From NCBI RefSeq assembly GCF_020905375.1, contig NZ_JAJJBU010000004.1, positions 1-64,000 on the forward strand: a stretch of 64,000 nucleotides of DNA, read 5' to 3'. A program made the translations under genes and the position numbers. This stretch comes from Arthrobacter cryoconiti (GTDB lineage: Bacteria; Actinomycetota; Actinomycetes; Actinomycetales; Micrococcaceae). Of this stretch, positions 1-9,100 are shown in pieces; positions within the stretch are counted from its first letter, which is position 1, and every line of letters starts with the position of its first letter. Below the pieces are notes generated by a model. That model searched no databases. It was not told where the DNA came from and saw only the letters and a program-made list of their open reading frames with translations.

Positions 1-45
1 GTTCCACAAAGAACACCAACACAGAATTCCCCCACACCCCACACA

Positions 46-67
46 TGATCACTGCCCGCAGTGATCA
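46..67. other. Hairpin in the 23S-5S spacer
   Basis: A perfect inverted repeat, TGATCACTG / CAGTGATCA, surrounds a 4-nt loop about 30 bp before the 5S gene. Such stems in rRNA spacers often mark RNase processing sites; that role is inferred from position only. Confidence 0.5.
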
Positions 68-96
68 CCACACAGGGGTTTATGGGCGGAGGAAGA

Positions 97-215
97 GTTA
101 CGGTGGTCATAGCGTGGGGGAAACGCCCGGTCCCATCCCGAACCCGGAAGCTAAGACCCACAGCGCCGATGGTACTGCATTCGTGAGGATGTGGGAGAGT
201 AGGACACCGCCGGAC
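97..215 (+). rRNA. rrf: 5S ribosomal RNA
   Basis: The segment shows the actinobacterial 5S pattern: a GTTACGGTGGTCATAGCG start, the conserved CCCGGTCCCATCCCGAACC region in the first third, AAGCTAAGACCCACAGCG, and an end in CACCGCCGGAC that pairs with the beginning. The length, about 119 nt, is normal. No tRNA follows and the gene ends at a strong hairpin, so this is the last gene of an rRNA operon whose 16S and 23S genes lie left of the window. Ends are set by the pairing of the terminal stem and may be off by 1-3 nt. Confidence 0.95.
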
Positions 216-230
216 AACACCACAAGGGTA

Positions 231-260
231 GAGGCCCCCACACACCAGTGTGGGGGCCTC
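231..260 (+). terminator. rRNA operon terminator hairpin
   Basis: A perfect 13-bp stem, GAGGCCCCCACAC / GTGTGGGGGCCTC, with the 4-nt loop ACCA begins 15 bp after the 5S gene. It is followed by C-rich rather than T-rich DNA, as is common for GC-rich actinobacterial terminators. Its symmetry would also let it stop transcripts arriving from the jet genes on the other strand. Confidence 0.85.
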
Positions 261-261
261 C

Positions 262-623
262 CCCACTTAAAACACACCACCACAAAAAGCACCTCGCAGC
301 AAGCCAACACCCCACACCCCACACCCGACACCCGCAACGCCGGGTGCCCAAGGCAGGCAACGCACCAGGCATCAGGAGCCGGTACATATAACACCCCCGG
401 TGCCGGTACATACATCGCTCCCGGCCGCGACTCAGGAGCCAGCACCCGACGCCGGCACTCAACACCCCCCTCAACGGGGTTTAGCGGGTGCGGCGGCAAT
501 CCACTCAGCACTCGAGAGCGGCACCAGGGTACCAACACTGTTGGTGCACCCACCCCGCAATCTGGTCCGTTTCCTCTGGGATAACCAGCAGGCCACTCAG
601 AGGTCCGGCGGAGTCCGGCTCCT
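262..623. other. Gene-free stretch between the rRNA operon and jetC
   Basis: No convincing gene is seen. Open frames here are low-complexity and overlap the 5S gene, so they are not credible. The left part is rich in CCCCACACC strings; a 15-bp string at 30-44 recurs exactly at 310-324, flanking the 5S unit. GCCGGTACATA occurs at 378-388 and again at 402-412. A weak ACCCC/GGGGT hairpin near 464-481 could end jetC transcription. No remnant of a JetD reading frame was found on either strand. Confidence 0.6.
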
Positions 624-3600
624 TCAGTGCAAGATAATGTCTGTTGCTGTGGCGGGTGACCGTCCTGATGAGACAAATCCGGACACATTAGCCTGCGGGT
701 GTTTGATAATGTCCGTGACTGAGCCAAGATGCCGGCAGAGATCGACCTTATCCTCCGGGGCAGCGAGCAATAGCTGAAAACCGAACTCCTGCAGAGCGTT
801 AATACCCGCCCCGGCGTACTCCGAGTTCGCTTGGATAAATGCTTCGTCTATCATCACGGTTCCGTAGGTGCTGTAGCCCTGTTCATCAATGCCGAGCTGG
901 TAGGCAAGGGCTGCGCCCATGATGAAAGAGGTGAATCGCTGCCCTTCGCCCCCTGAAAGCGTGCCAGGCTCCAAGCCAAGTTCCACTTCACCATTGGGTC
1001 GGTGCTCGTTGCAGCTGATACTCACGTGCGCTCGAACGTCAAGGACGGTGTCAATCCATGACTGCTTGGAAGAATCGTTGAGTGCATCCACTAGCTTTTC
1101 AAGTTGTTGGTAGCTTGACGCCACCTTCTCTTCCGTAGCTTTGCTGTAGGCGTTCCCTAGGGCGTCCTTTAGCTCAGCACGGAATATGCGTGCTTCTTCG
1201 GGAATGGTGGTCTTTACTTCCAGACGCAGCCGGCTGCCCTTCTCGAAGGGGACGTCTGCCAGGATTTGGTTCAGCGGGAGGATCCGATCCGCAATGGCGC
1301 GGCGTTCCTCCTCGAGTAGCTGCAAGAGATCGGAGAACCTTTCATAGGATCGGTTGTTGAAGTATTCGCGAAATTCTTCTTGCCTCGCCGGAAGGCCTTC
1401 AGCGAGAATCCGCCGGTACAGGTCCTCGTACTCTGTGGTCGCGTTAGCTCCGGTACCGTGGCTGGCGCTCATGGTAGGTCCAAACTGACGGGCGAAGGCT
1501 TTGAATATTTCTGACAAGACGTTTTCAGCCCTGAAAACCCGTTCTTTCAATGTGGCTGCTTGCTCACCCAGGTCCACAGCCGCCTTGCTGAAGAGCTGTT
1601 CTAGCTCATGTACTGAGGACGGAGTTTCATCATGGAGATACCGTTCAAAGGCGGCGCTTGCCCAATCAGCTGGTGGCGACTCTTGGGCTCTATGGCGCGT
1701 GGCTTCCGCGGACTTTTGTACTTGGGTAAGTTCCTGGTCCACCGCTGCAAGATCGTTGTGGAGAATTGCTAAGTGTCCGACGGCGGCCTCGAGTTCCGCT
1801 TTGGCGCCACCTAGGGCGTCCCTGATCTCGGCAAGGGCGGCGCTACTGTCCAAGGTGGCTGAGAGGATTGCTTGCAACTTTGTCAGTGAGCGCGCTAGAG
1901 CCCCTGAATCCACCTCGTCAAAAGTCCGTTGATCCGCGGCGATCGTTTTCAAGGCGACTAGCCGGCTCGTTTGGGTGTCCTTGGCCTTGCTACGCTGTTG
2001 CGCCAGTTCGGCAGCTTTGTTATGGGCTCCGGAAAGATCGTCTGCGCGAGCCTCTAGCTGGGCAATCTTCTCAGTATTGTTGAAACCCAGAAGGTAGTCC
2101 CGGGGGCCCGTTGAACGGATGTCCCGTTCAAAAGTCGTTGTATTGATTTTCAGCGTGCCAGCTAAAGATATGGCTCGGGTATGTTGATGCAATTCTAAAT
2201 CCGTACCAACACACCGGAAGGCAAAATCCCGGCAGATTTTCGCTCGAACCCATTCACCGGCGTCGGAAGTGGCGAACTCCAATTTGGTGGCAAGCTCATC
2301 CGTCCCAGCCTCTCCATGGGTGACGGAGCTTCCCAGTTCCACCCAACGAAGTTTGCCGTGCCCGTCCAAGGCGTTGATGGCCCCCGTGACAGCCTTGATG
2401 TCTTGGCTGCGCACCAGCAGGGTCGTCGCGAGCGAGCGAAGCACCTTTTCCGCTGCCGGGCGCCACTCGGTATGCTCGCCGGCCACGTCGACTAGTTCAC
2501 CGGCAAAGGGCATCTGTGCCGCTTCCAATCCGGTTGCTTCACAGATGGCACGACGAGCAGCAGCGCTGCGGCCATCGATGTTGGTACCTCGCCGCTGGTA
2601 GGACGCGATCTCTGCGCGCAGCTTCCTTTCCTCCGCCTTGGCGTTAATGCTGGTCGCAACAGCTTCATACTCGCTGGTACGGGCGGAGTCAGCTTCGGCC
2701 TGTTGGAGTTCGACGCTCGCTGCTGCGGCCAGCCGTGCGGCGTTGAGCCCAGCGGCGCTCCACTCGCGGGTGAGTCCGGCAGCGTCCAGGGTGTCTCGGA
2801 CTGAGGACTCGAGCCGCAGACGTTCCTCAAGTTCTCGTTTGAGGGAGCGGATGTCTTTCTCTAAGCCCTCAATGGCAAGCCCACCATGGCTGGTGTGCTG
2901 TTCCTCGAGCGTTGCCACGGACTCTGTAAGAGTTTCCTTGAGTCGCAGGGTGGCTTCGATTTCTGCGTGTTTTTCGCCGTGGAGTTGCTGGAGCGCTGCT
3001 GAGTTGTTGGTTAGGAGATCGGCGAGGAGTTGGCGCCGAAGTAATGGCAGTTGAACGTTTTTTAGCTCTGTAGTTTGCTCGTGTGATTCCTTTTCTTCAC
3101 GAAGCTTTGTGTGTAACTCGGGTACGGGTGCCAGGACATCACGCTGGTTTCTGGCGTCCTCTAGTTCGCGGTAGATTCCTCTCAGATGGCTGAAGTCCTC
3201 CACCGCTGCCTTGGCGGCGCTCAGCGTTGCTGGACGGTCAAGTACCTCATAGCGGAAGAAGCGGTTAACTCCCTTATCCAGCCCCTTTCCGTTTTGGAGG
3301 GTGCGCAGCAGGCTGAAAGCCTTATCGTTATCGATTCCGAGTTTGCGTCGGAACCGTTCCGCGAATGTTTTATGAACGTCAAAAGCTTCGCATCCGGGAA
3401 GCGTGGCATGCAGGGAAGACGGGGAGAAGCGGCGGCTGCCGTGACTTTCCAAAGCTTCCGTGTCCAAGGCTGAAGTGCCGATCACATAGTGTTTGCCCAC
3501 TTGGCCTTCTAGACCATTGGACGGTAAGTCAAAGAGCGCGCCGATGCTTACCTGGCGGCCCAATCCGTCCTCGAAGAGTAGAGAGATGGCGGACCACGTA

Positions 3601-3926
3601 GCACCGGGCCGCTGGAAAACGGTGCCCTCGGCGCTCTTGATCTTGCGTCCGCGCATATAGCTGAAAGTTGTGCGGCGGTCCTTGCGATTTGATGCTTCGT
3701 GAGCGGACTCGTTCAAGCGTGGTGCGGCATAAAAGATATGGCCGATGCCATCAAATAAAGTCGACTTTCCCACGCCGGGGTGGCCCGTCAACAGTGTGCC
3801 CGAACGATCCACATACATGCTGTGACGGCCGTGGAATGTACCCCAATTGATGATTTGAATTTGGCTTAAACGGTACTGCCCGGGGTTGATTTCAGTGCCA
3901 AAGGGCAAAGTGGTGGCAATACTCAT
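624..3926 (-). CDS. jetC: Wadjet JetC-like SMC ATPase
   Basis: This 1100-residue protein is an SMC/MukB-type ATPase, the motor of Wadjet (JetABCD) systems that recognise and remove plasmid DNA by loop extrusion. Walker A (TGHPGVGKST) lies near residue 50, the ABC signature (LSGGEGQR) near 993 and Walker B (VMIDEA) near 1025. A long, charged, coiled-coil-prone middle separates the two ATPase halves. The ATG directly follows the jetB stop, so it is translationally linked to jetB and jetA. The last 20-25 residues (after IIKHPQ) are Ser/Ala/Gly-rich and may be foreign to the family. No jetD follows. The family call is strong; activity without JetD is uncertain. Confidence 0.9.
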   Translation of the reverse strand: MSIATTLPFGTEINPGQYRLSQIQIINWGTFHGRHSMYVDRSGTLLTGHPGVGKSTLFDGIGHIFYAAPRLNESAHEASNRKDRRTTFSYMRGRKIKSAEGTVFQRPGATWSAISLLFEDGLGRQVSIGALFDLPSNGLEGQVGKHYVIGTSALDTEALESHGSRRFSPSSLHATLPGCEAFDVHKTFAERFRRKLGIDNDKAFSLLRTLQNGKGLDKGVNRFFRYEVLDRPATLSAAKAAVEDFSHLRGIYRELEDARNQRDVLAPVPELHTKLREEKESHEQTTELKNVQLPLLRRQLLADLLTNNSAALQQLHGEKHAEIEATLRLKETLTESVATLEEQHTSHGGLAIEGLEKDIRSLKRELEERLRLESSVRDTLDAAGLTREWSAAGLNAARLAAAASVELQQAEADSARTSEYEAVATSINAKAEERKLRAEIASYQRRGTNIDGRSAAARRAICEATGLEAAQMPFAGELVDVAGEHTEWRPAAEKVLRSLATTLLVRSQDIKAVTGAINALDGHGKLRWVELGSSVTHGEAGTDELATKLEFATSDAGEWVRAKICRDFAFRCVGTDLELHQHTRAISLAGTLKINTTTFERDIRSTGPRDYLLGFNNTEKIAQLEARADDLSGAHNKAAELAQQRSKAKDTQTSRLVALKTIAADQRTFDEVDSGALARSLTKLQAILSATLDSSAALAEIRDALGGAKAELEAAVGHLAILHNDLAAVDQELTQVQKSAEATRHRAQESPPADWASAAFERYLHDETPSSVHELEQLFSKAAVDLGEQAATLKERVFRAENVLSEIFKAFARQFGPTMSASHGTGANATTEYEDLYRRILAEGLPARQEEFREYFNNRSYERFSDLLQLLEEERRAIADRILPLNQILADVPFEKGSRLRLEVKTTIPEEARIFRAELKDALGNAYSKATEEKVASSYQQLEKLVDALNDSSKQSWIDTVLDVRAHVSISCNEHRPNGEVELGLEPGTLSGGEGQRFTSFIMGAALAYQLGIDEQGYSTYGTVMIDEAFIQANSEYAGAGINALQEFGFQLLLAAPEDKVDLCRHLGSVTDIIKHPQANVSGFVSSGRSPATATDIILH

Positions 3927-4664
3927 CTATTCGTTCTCTTCCGTTGCGACGTCCGCTTCAATGTCCGCGTCCTCTGCTGTTTCTGGCTCTAAGGCCTGCA
4001 GATAAGCGGGGATCTGGTCGATCGAATCAAACGGTAGGGCAAGCGCCAAAGCGTTGCTGACCCGGTATTCGCTGGCTAGTTCGGTTGGTAGGAGCAGCTT
4101 CAAGGCCACCAACCGGCCCAACGAGGAATCAGTTTGCTCATCCAAACGCTTGTCATCGACGCTGCCAGGACCACGATGTTCGGCGAGGATCTCACGGGCA
4201 CCGCTGCGAGTAATCGTGACGTCCGTCCCGGTCGACGCATGGCGATCCAAGAGCATTCGCAGCCGCAATGCCAGCAGAGTCTCTTCTCGGCGCAACGGCT
4301 TGCGCGCAACGATGGGTTGGGTATGCACAGCCTCAATGTCAGCTGGCGCGAGCATCGCAATCTTACGTTCGGGATCTATGGAAAGCAGGAGAAAAATCTC
4401 GCTGAGGTACTGCTGTAATGAGGCCTTGTTCGTGAGAATTGTGGTCCACAATGTGGGATCGGCGGCGCCGTCGATGTAAGGTCCGCGCAACAGCCGAACC
4501 AGTGTCTGGCGCATGTCCAAGGGAAAGGAACCCGTGTCACCGGCAAACAGGGCTCGCTCAGTGGCGGCGTCACCGGGAGTGTGGGAAGCGCGGGCTGGGG
4601 ATAGTGGCACTGGTGCGGCCCCGGCGTCGTGCGTGTCCTTTGCCAGTTCGTCACTAAGTGTCAT
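3927..4664 (-). CDS. jetB: Wadjet JetB-like subunit (DUF4194)
   Basis: This 245-residue protein matches the DUF4194 family in size and pattern. It has helical winged-helix-like segments (for example RQTLVRLLRGPYID, LRLRMLLDRH) and an acidic C-terminus. In Wadjet, JetB is the MukE/KITE-like partner that joins the JetA kleisin to the JetC ATPase. The start ATG overlaps the jetA stop by 4 bp and the stop abuts the jetC start, so all three are co-translated. Its acidic N-terminal tail (about 40 residues) is probably disordered. Confidence 0.85.
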   Translation of the reverse strand: MTLSDELAKDTHDAGAAPVPLSPARASHTPGDAATERALFAGDTGSFPLDMRQTLVRLLRGPYIDGAADPTLWTTILTNKASLQQYLSEIFLLLSIDPERKIAMLAPADIEAVHTQPIVARKPLRREETLLALRLRMLLDRHASTGTDVTITRSGAREILAEHRGPGSVDDKRLDEQTDSSLGRLVALKLLLPTELASEYRVSNALALALPFDSIDQIPAYLQALEPETAEDADIEADVATEENE

Positions 4665-6118
4665 AGTGCGGTGTCCTTTGTGAAGGTGATCAGGGGCAGG
4701 CGTGCGGTCCGTTGGCTGCCGTCGATCTGGGTGAAATGAAGTGTTTGGGTGGCGTCGAGGTCGAAGCTCTGCTCACTGCTGCGGGCCGCCAGGATCAGCC
4801 CGCGGATGCTGTTGATGTGGCGCAGCTGGTCCGGAAGCCCCGCATAGACATCCGCCAGTGTGGCCTGGCCATTGCGGATGCTTCTGGCACGTGCGACGGC
4901 GTCGTGCAGGACGGGCATGTCCGGCGCGGGCGTGACGGGGGTGCGGTGGATATCGGCGTCACTGAGCACAGGGGGTGCATCAAGTTTGGGGGGTGGGAGA
5001 TGATCTTGTGGGTTGAAGATTCCTAGACCCGAGAGGGTTTCAAAGTTTGGGGTGAACAGGCGTGGGTCTATGACGGCTCGCCGAGGCCCAAGTGCGGCTT
5101 TCGCGACAGCCTGTTCCGCGGCATGAATGGCATTGCGCAGGATCAGCGAGTCCTTAAACTCTGCAGACTGAACATACGTGTGCAGGCTCTCGGAAAGGCG
5201 GCCGTACATGGTGTGGACGTCGGCGGCTTGGCGACGCATTTCCCGCACCAGCGTGGCCAGCGTGGCTCGTTCCGCGGCCGTGAGTCTCTCCGTGAAATCG
5301 CGCTCCAGAACTTCGTTGACGGATTGACGAAAGCGGGCTTGCTGGATGGGGTCGTTGAGGAATGCTGTGAAGCCTTCAAATGTTTCCCCCTCGGCGGTGT
5401 TGCGCAGTGCTTTGTCACCTTCTAAGACCTGGCCGACGGCAACACCCTTAGTGACCGAGGATTCCATGATCTCTTGGCGCACTGAGTGGAGCATCAGATC
5501 GACGCCGTCGCGCATGCGTTTGAAATCTGCCGGGAGACTTCCCGCAAGGTCCAAAATGCTTCGGGCGGCGGCCAAGGCCGAGTCATCGGAAAGGACGGCA
5601 GGACTCTTGCCACTACGCAGGGCGCTGATTTCTTCTTGACGGGCAACAATTTCGGCTTCAAGGGCCACGATTCTGCTGTGCGAATCGGGGTCTGTTTGGA
5701 ATGAAAGAGTCTCAATACTGGTCAAAAGAGTGTTCAAACGGGAACTGTTGAGATTGGTCCGCTCCGCAATAAATGTCTCAAGGAACGCTAGCACCCGTGC
5801 TGTACTGGCGGTGGGTTCGTAAACGAAGCGTCCGTCGACCATGGGACGGGACAAAAATTGGCTCCGGACCCAGGAATCGGCGTAGTTGGCGGCCTGCCAC
5901 GATTCGTTCAAACTCAGATTTTCTCGGCGCAATTGCTTCATGAACATTGTTAGCTCGGTATGGAATTCCTCCAGTGGAATGCGCTGGCGCGACGGTGAGA
6001 AAACTGCCGTCAGGAACGCCACAGTCCACGGGGCACCCTGTAACAATTTCCAGGACGGGGCCTTCCGCAACTGCGTTTGGGCATGCCAGTGCGCAACGGC
6101 GTCGTCAGTGAGGCGCAT
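4661..6118 (-). CDS. jetA: Wadjet JetA-like kleisin subunit (DUF3375)
   Basis: This protein of about 485 residues matches the DUF3375 family (JetA), the MukF-like kleisin of Wadjet. The N-terminus is winged-helix-like, the middle contains long heptad-rich helices (near residues 140-200 and 300-340), and the C-terminal region is compact. An upstream TTG (6124) is possible, but the ATG at 6118 sits 6 nt after a GAAAG sequence and gives the typical MRLTDD start. It lies 38 bp after the nuclease-helicase gene, which suggests co-transcription. It shares a 4-bp overlap with jetB. Confidence 0.85.
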   Translation of the reverse strand: MRLTDDAVAHWHAQTQLRKAPSWKLLQGAPWTVAFLTAVFSPSRQRIPLEEFHTELTMFMKQLRRENLSLNESWQAANYADSWVRSQFLSRPMVDGRFVYEPTASTARVLAFLETFIAERTNLNSSRLNTLLTSIETLSFQTDPDSHSRIVALEAEIVARQEEISALRSGKSPAVLSDDSALAAARSILDLAGSLPADFKRMRDGVDLMLHSVRQEIMESSVTKGVAVGQVLEGDKALRNTAEGETFEGFTAFLNDPIQQARFRQSVNEVLERDFTERLTAAERATLATLVREMRRQAADVHTMYGRLSESLHTYVQSAEFKDSLILRNAIHAAEQAVAKAALGPRRAVIDPRLFTPNFETLSGLGIFNPQDHLPPPKLDAPPVLSDADIHRTPVTPAPDMPVLHDAVARARSIRNGQATLADVYAGLPDQLRHINSIRGLILAARSSEQSFDLDATQTLHFTQIDGSQRTARLPLITFTKDTAL

Positions 6119-6156
6119 AAGCAACTTTCATGCGAGGGGAAGGAGGTTCTACCATT

Positions 6157-9100
6157 TTAAGCCATGGTTGCCGCTATGACCGTGTTTGCCTGCTGTCCGC
6201 GCTCGCAAAGACCGATGAAGGCGCCCAATTCAGACATTGCGGCGGGACGGGACGGCATGAAGTTGCTTAACTGCGGGGAGCGGATAATGATGGCACGCCA
6301 CTGACCGCGGGAAATGGCGACGTTAATGCGGTTGCGGTTAAGCAGAAACTCCATGCCGCGCGGTGCTGCCGTGGGATCTGCGCAGGCGAGGGTCAGCAGA
6401 ACCACTGCGGCCTCCTGCCCTTGAAATTTGTCTACTGTGCCCACACGAACGCCGGACAGCGAGGCCGCATCCAACACGCTGCGGACCAAGTGCACTTGGG
6501 CGTTGTACGCAGCCACCACGAGAAAGTCCTTTTGCTCCAGAGGACGCGAAGGCAGACCCTCACCAGGGGTCCACGTGAAACCAAGGTGGCTTTGGATCTG
6601 TGCCACCACCTCTGCGGCTTCTTCAGGGGAAGACTGCGTGTTCTCGCCCAGTGCGCTGGCGTTGTGCTGAACCAGCACTGTCTCCACGCCAGCTGGCTTG
6701 CCTTCCAAATGACGCAGTTGCGCAGCGGGGGCGGAGCTGAGCTTTCCGTCATAGCTCAATCTGGATACGGCGGCGCACAGTTGCGGATGCATACGCCACG
6801 AATCGGCCAGGAAATAGCCTAGGTGCTTTTCAAGCGTGGCTTTCCCCTCGGACAGCCAGCCGAGTGCTGATTCGTCTACGGGAGCAGGATGAGAACCCTG
6901 CGTAACTTGGGGCAATTGCTGTGGATCACCCAGCAGTAAGAGTCGTTTGGTACATGCGGAGACAGCCAGCGTGTTGGCCAACGAGTACTGCCCGGCTTCA
7001 TCAATGACCAGCAGATCCAGTGAACCGGCAGGCACATTAGCTCCGGTCATGGTCCACGCGGTGCCTCCGATGAGCGCCCCATCCTCGGAAGTGAGCAATT
7101 TCGCGAACTGTTTCTCGTCCGTGATCTCCCACGGAACGTCGTGGGCCGCAGCGAGCTTCTTACCCACTTTCGAGGGGTCTACACCCGCTTTTTCAATTGC
7201 CGCCCGCAACATATTTTCAACTACCGCATGTGACTGCCCAACAACGCCGATCTTCCATCCCTCCGCCACTAAAGCAGCAATGGCGTGTGATCCCACATGG
7301 GTTTTGCCTGTCCCGGGCGGACCTTGGACTGCAAGGTAGGAATAGTCCAGCTGCCGGAGTGCATCGGTGATGGGGCCAATGTAATCCGTCGGATGCGGTC
7401 CTTGTTCGACGCAAGGCAGGGCTCCGCCGCCGAACAGTCGAGGACGGGCCCTGCGGAGGATTTCCACACCCGGGTGTTTGGGCAGAGACGGCAGCATTCC
7501 CCCGACCTCGTTGGCAAGTGCGGCAAGGGCTTCTCGGATGCTCTTTGTCGGCACAGGCTTGTCTGGGGTTAGCGCACTGGGGAGCTGAGTATGAGATGGG
7601 ACCTTTTGAGTGGATTTCTCTTGTACTACGAGGGTCGTTAGTTCAGGCGCGGACGGGTCACCTGCGTCTTCCATGACAGTCATATTGAAAAGTCCCGCAC
7701 GCAACGGCTGAGCCTGCGTGTCTTCGTTCAAGCCCTCGGGCAGAGGGGCTTCATACATGCCGAACCACGAAGTTCCGGCCCGGAAGTCCGAGCCCTCGGT
7801 GGCTTGGCCTGTGAGGCGTAAGGTTCGGCTCTCGGTGCGGGCCCGGGGTGTTGCCTTTGCCCAGTCATCGAGAATCTCAACCGAGTCAATCACCAGCATG
7901 TTCCGCTCTTCCTTCCAAGCGGTTGGCCCTTTTTCCAATCTATCGAAGTGAGCCCACCAGAATTGCTTGTCCTCGCGGCGGTGGTAGCCGGCGGCAGCTG
8001 AGACCAGAGCGATGGCCGTTTCGTCGGCCGTGAATTCGTGACCCTTTTCCGCAGCCAAAGATTCCAAATAGTCGTGGAGCCGTTGCTCTTCAGGGCTGGG
8101 TTCGTACGCCGGTGTTCCCGGCGTCGCATCTTCCAATGCGCCGGTGCTTTCTGCGCGTTCGGGGGCTACTATGGCGGCACCGACCGATAACAGCCAATCG
8201 CGTAGTCGCAAGGTGGAGAGGCAGTCGTATTCGTTGTAGTCAGAGATGGAGGCTAAAATTTTATTCGCTTCGGCAGCCATGGCGCAGTCACCGGTCACGG
8301 CTGCATCGCGAGCTGCGCAGTACTGCGCGTAGGCAACCACGGAAGCTCCGGCATCTTTGACGTCTCCCGCGCGCAAGTTTGTTCCCATGTACAAGGGCTC
8401 GAGTTTCTTGATCGAGTAAGACGCTTCGGAAATTCGCAGCGAATGCCGGACGGTGTCCAGGAGATCCACCAGCAGCCCTGTGCGCAGCCAGTCGTCAATG
8501 GCGTCTTCACCCACCCCGTGGAACACCGACAAATTGCGCAGCGCAGATTTTTCGTAGGGCGCGTAGTGATACACGTGCATCTGCGGAAACTGCGTACGTC
8601 GGGCTTGAACGTAGGCAATGAAGTCAACGAGTGCCTGCCGTTCCTCGGAGCGGGAATGCGCCCACAATGGTTTGAAGACCTCTTTTGTGCCGGGCGCGGA
8701 ACCAGGAACCGGGGCCTCCACGGTGCCGAAGAGGTACTCGATCCCCCACTTTTGCGTCAGCGGGTCCTGCCAGAGGGGATCGCCCTCAAAATCAAAGAAG
8801 ATGTCGCCGTCACAGGGCGCTGGGAGTTGGCTGATGCTCCCCGGTAGGACTTTGAATGAGACGGTGTGGGCGGAACCGTCCTTGACATACACGCTGGTTC
8901 CATCGGGTTTATCCAGGTGTAGCTGCATGCGAGCTTGATCGCGCAGCCGCACTAGCGGGCCGTTTGCGTTGGCTTCGGGCAGCCGGGCAAGTTGGTCGAT
9001 TGTGATGATGCCCTGCGCCATGAGCTTACGACGCTGCGAACCGGTCATCCCATTCACCAGCAGCAGATCATGATGGAGCACGATCTGCTCGGCGCAGTAG

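Noticed and set aside
30-324. 15-bp direct repeat CCCCACACCCCACAC at 30-44 and 310-324 as attachment or duplication sites
   Set aside because: The sequence is simple C/A repeat in a low-complexity region; chance or slippage explains it.
45-584. Open frame across the 5S rRNA region (179 codons)
   Set aside because: It covers the 5S gene and its terminator, is low-complexity and has no ribosome binding site.
107-727. Minus-strand frame after jetC as a possible JetD fragment
   Set aside because: The translation is Cys/Gly/Val-rich with no JetD (DUF3322/DUF2220) features and overlaps the 5S gene.
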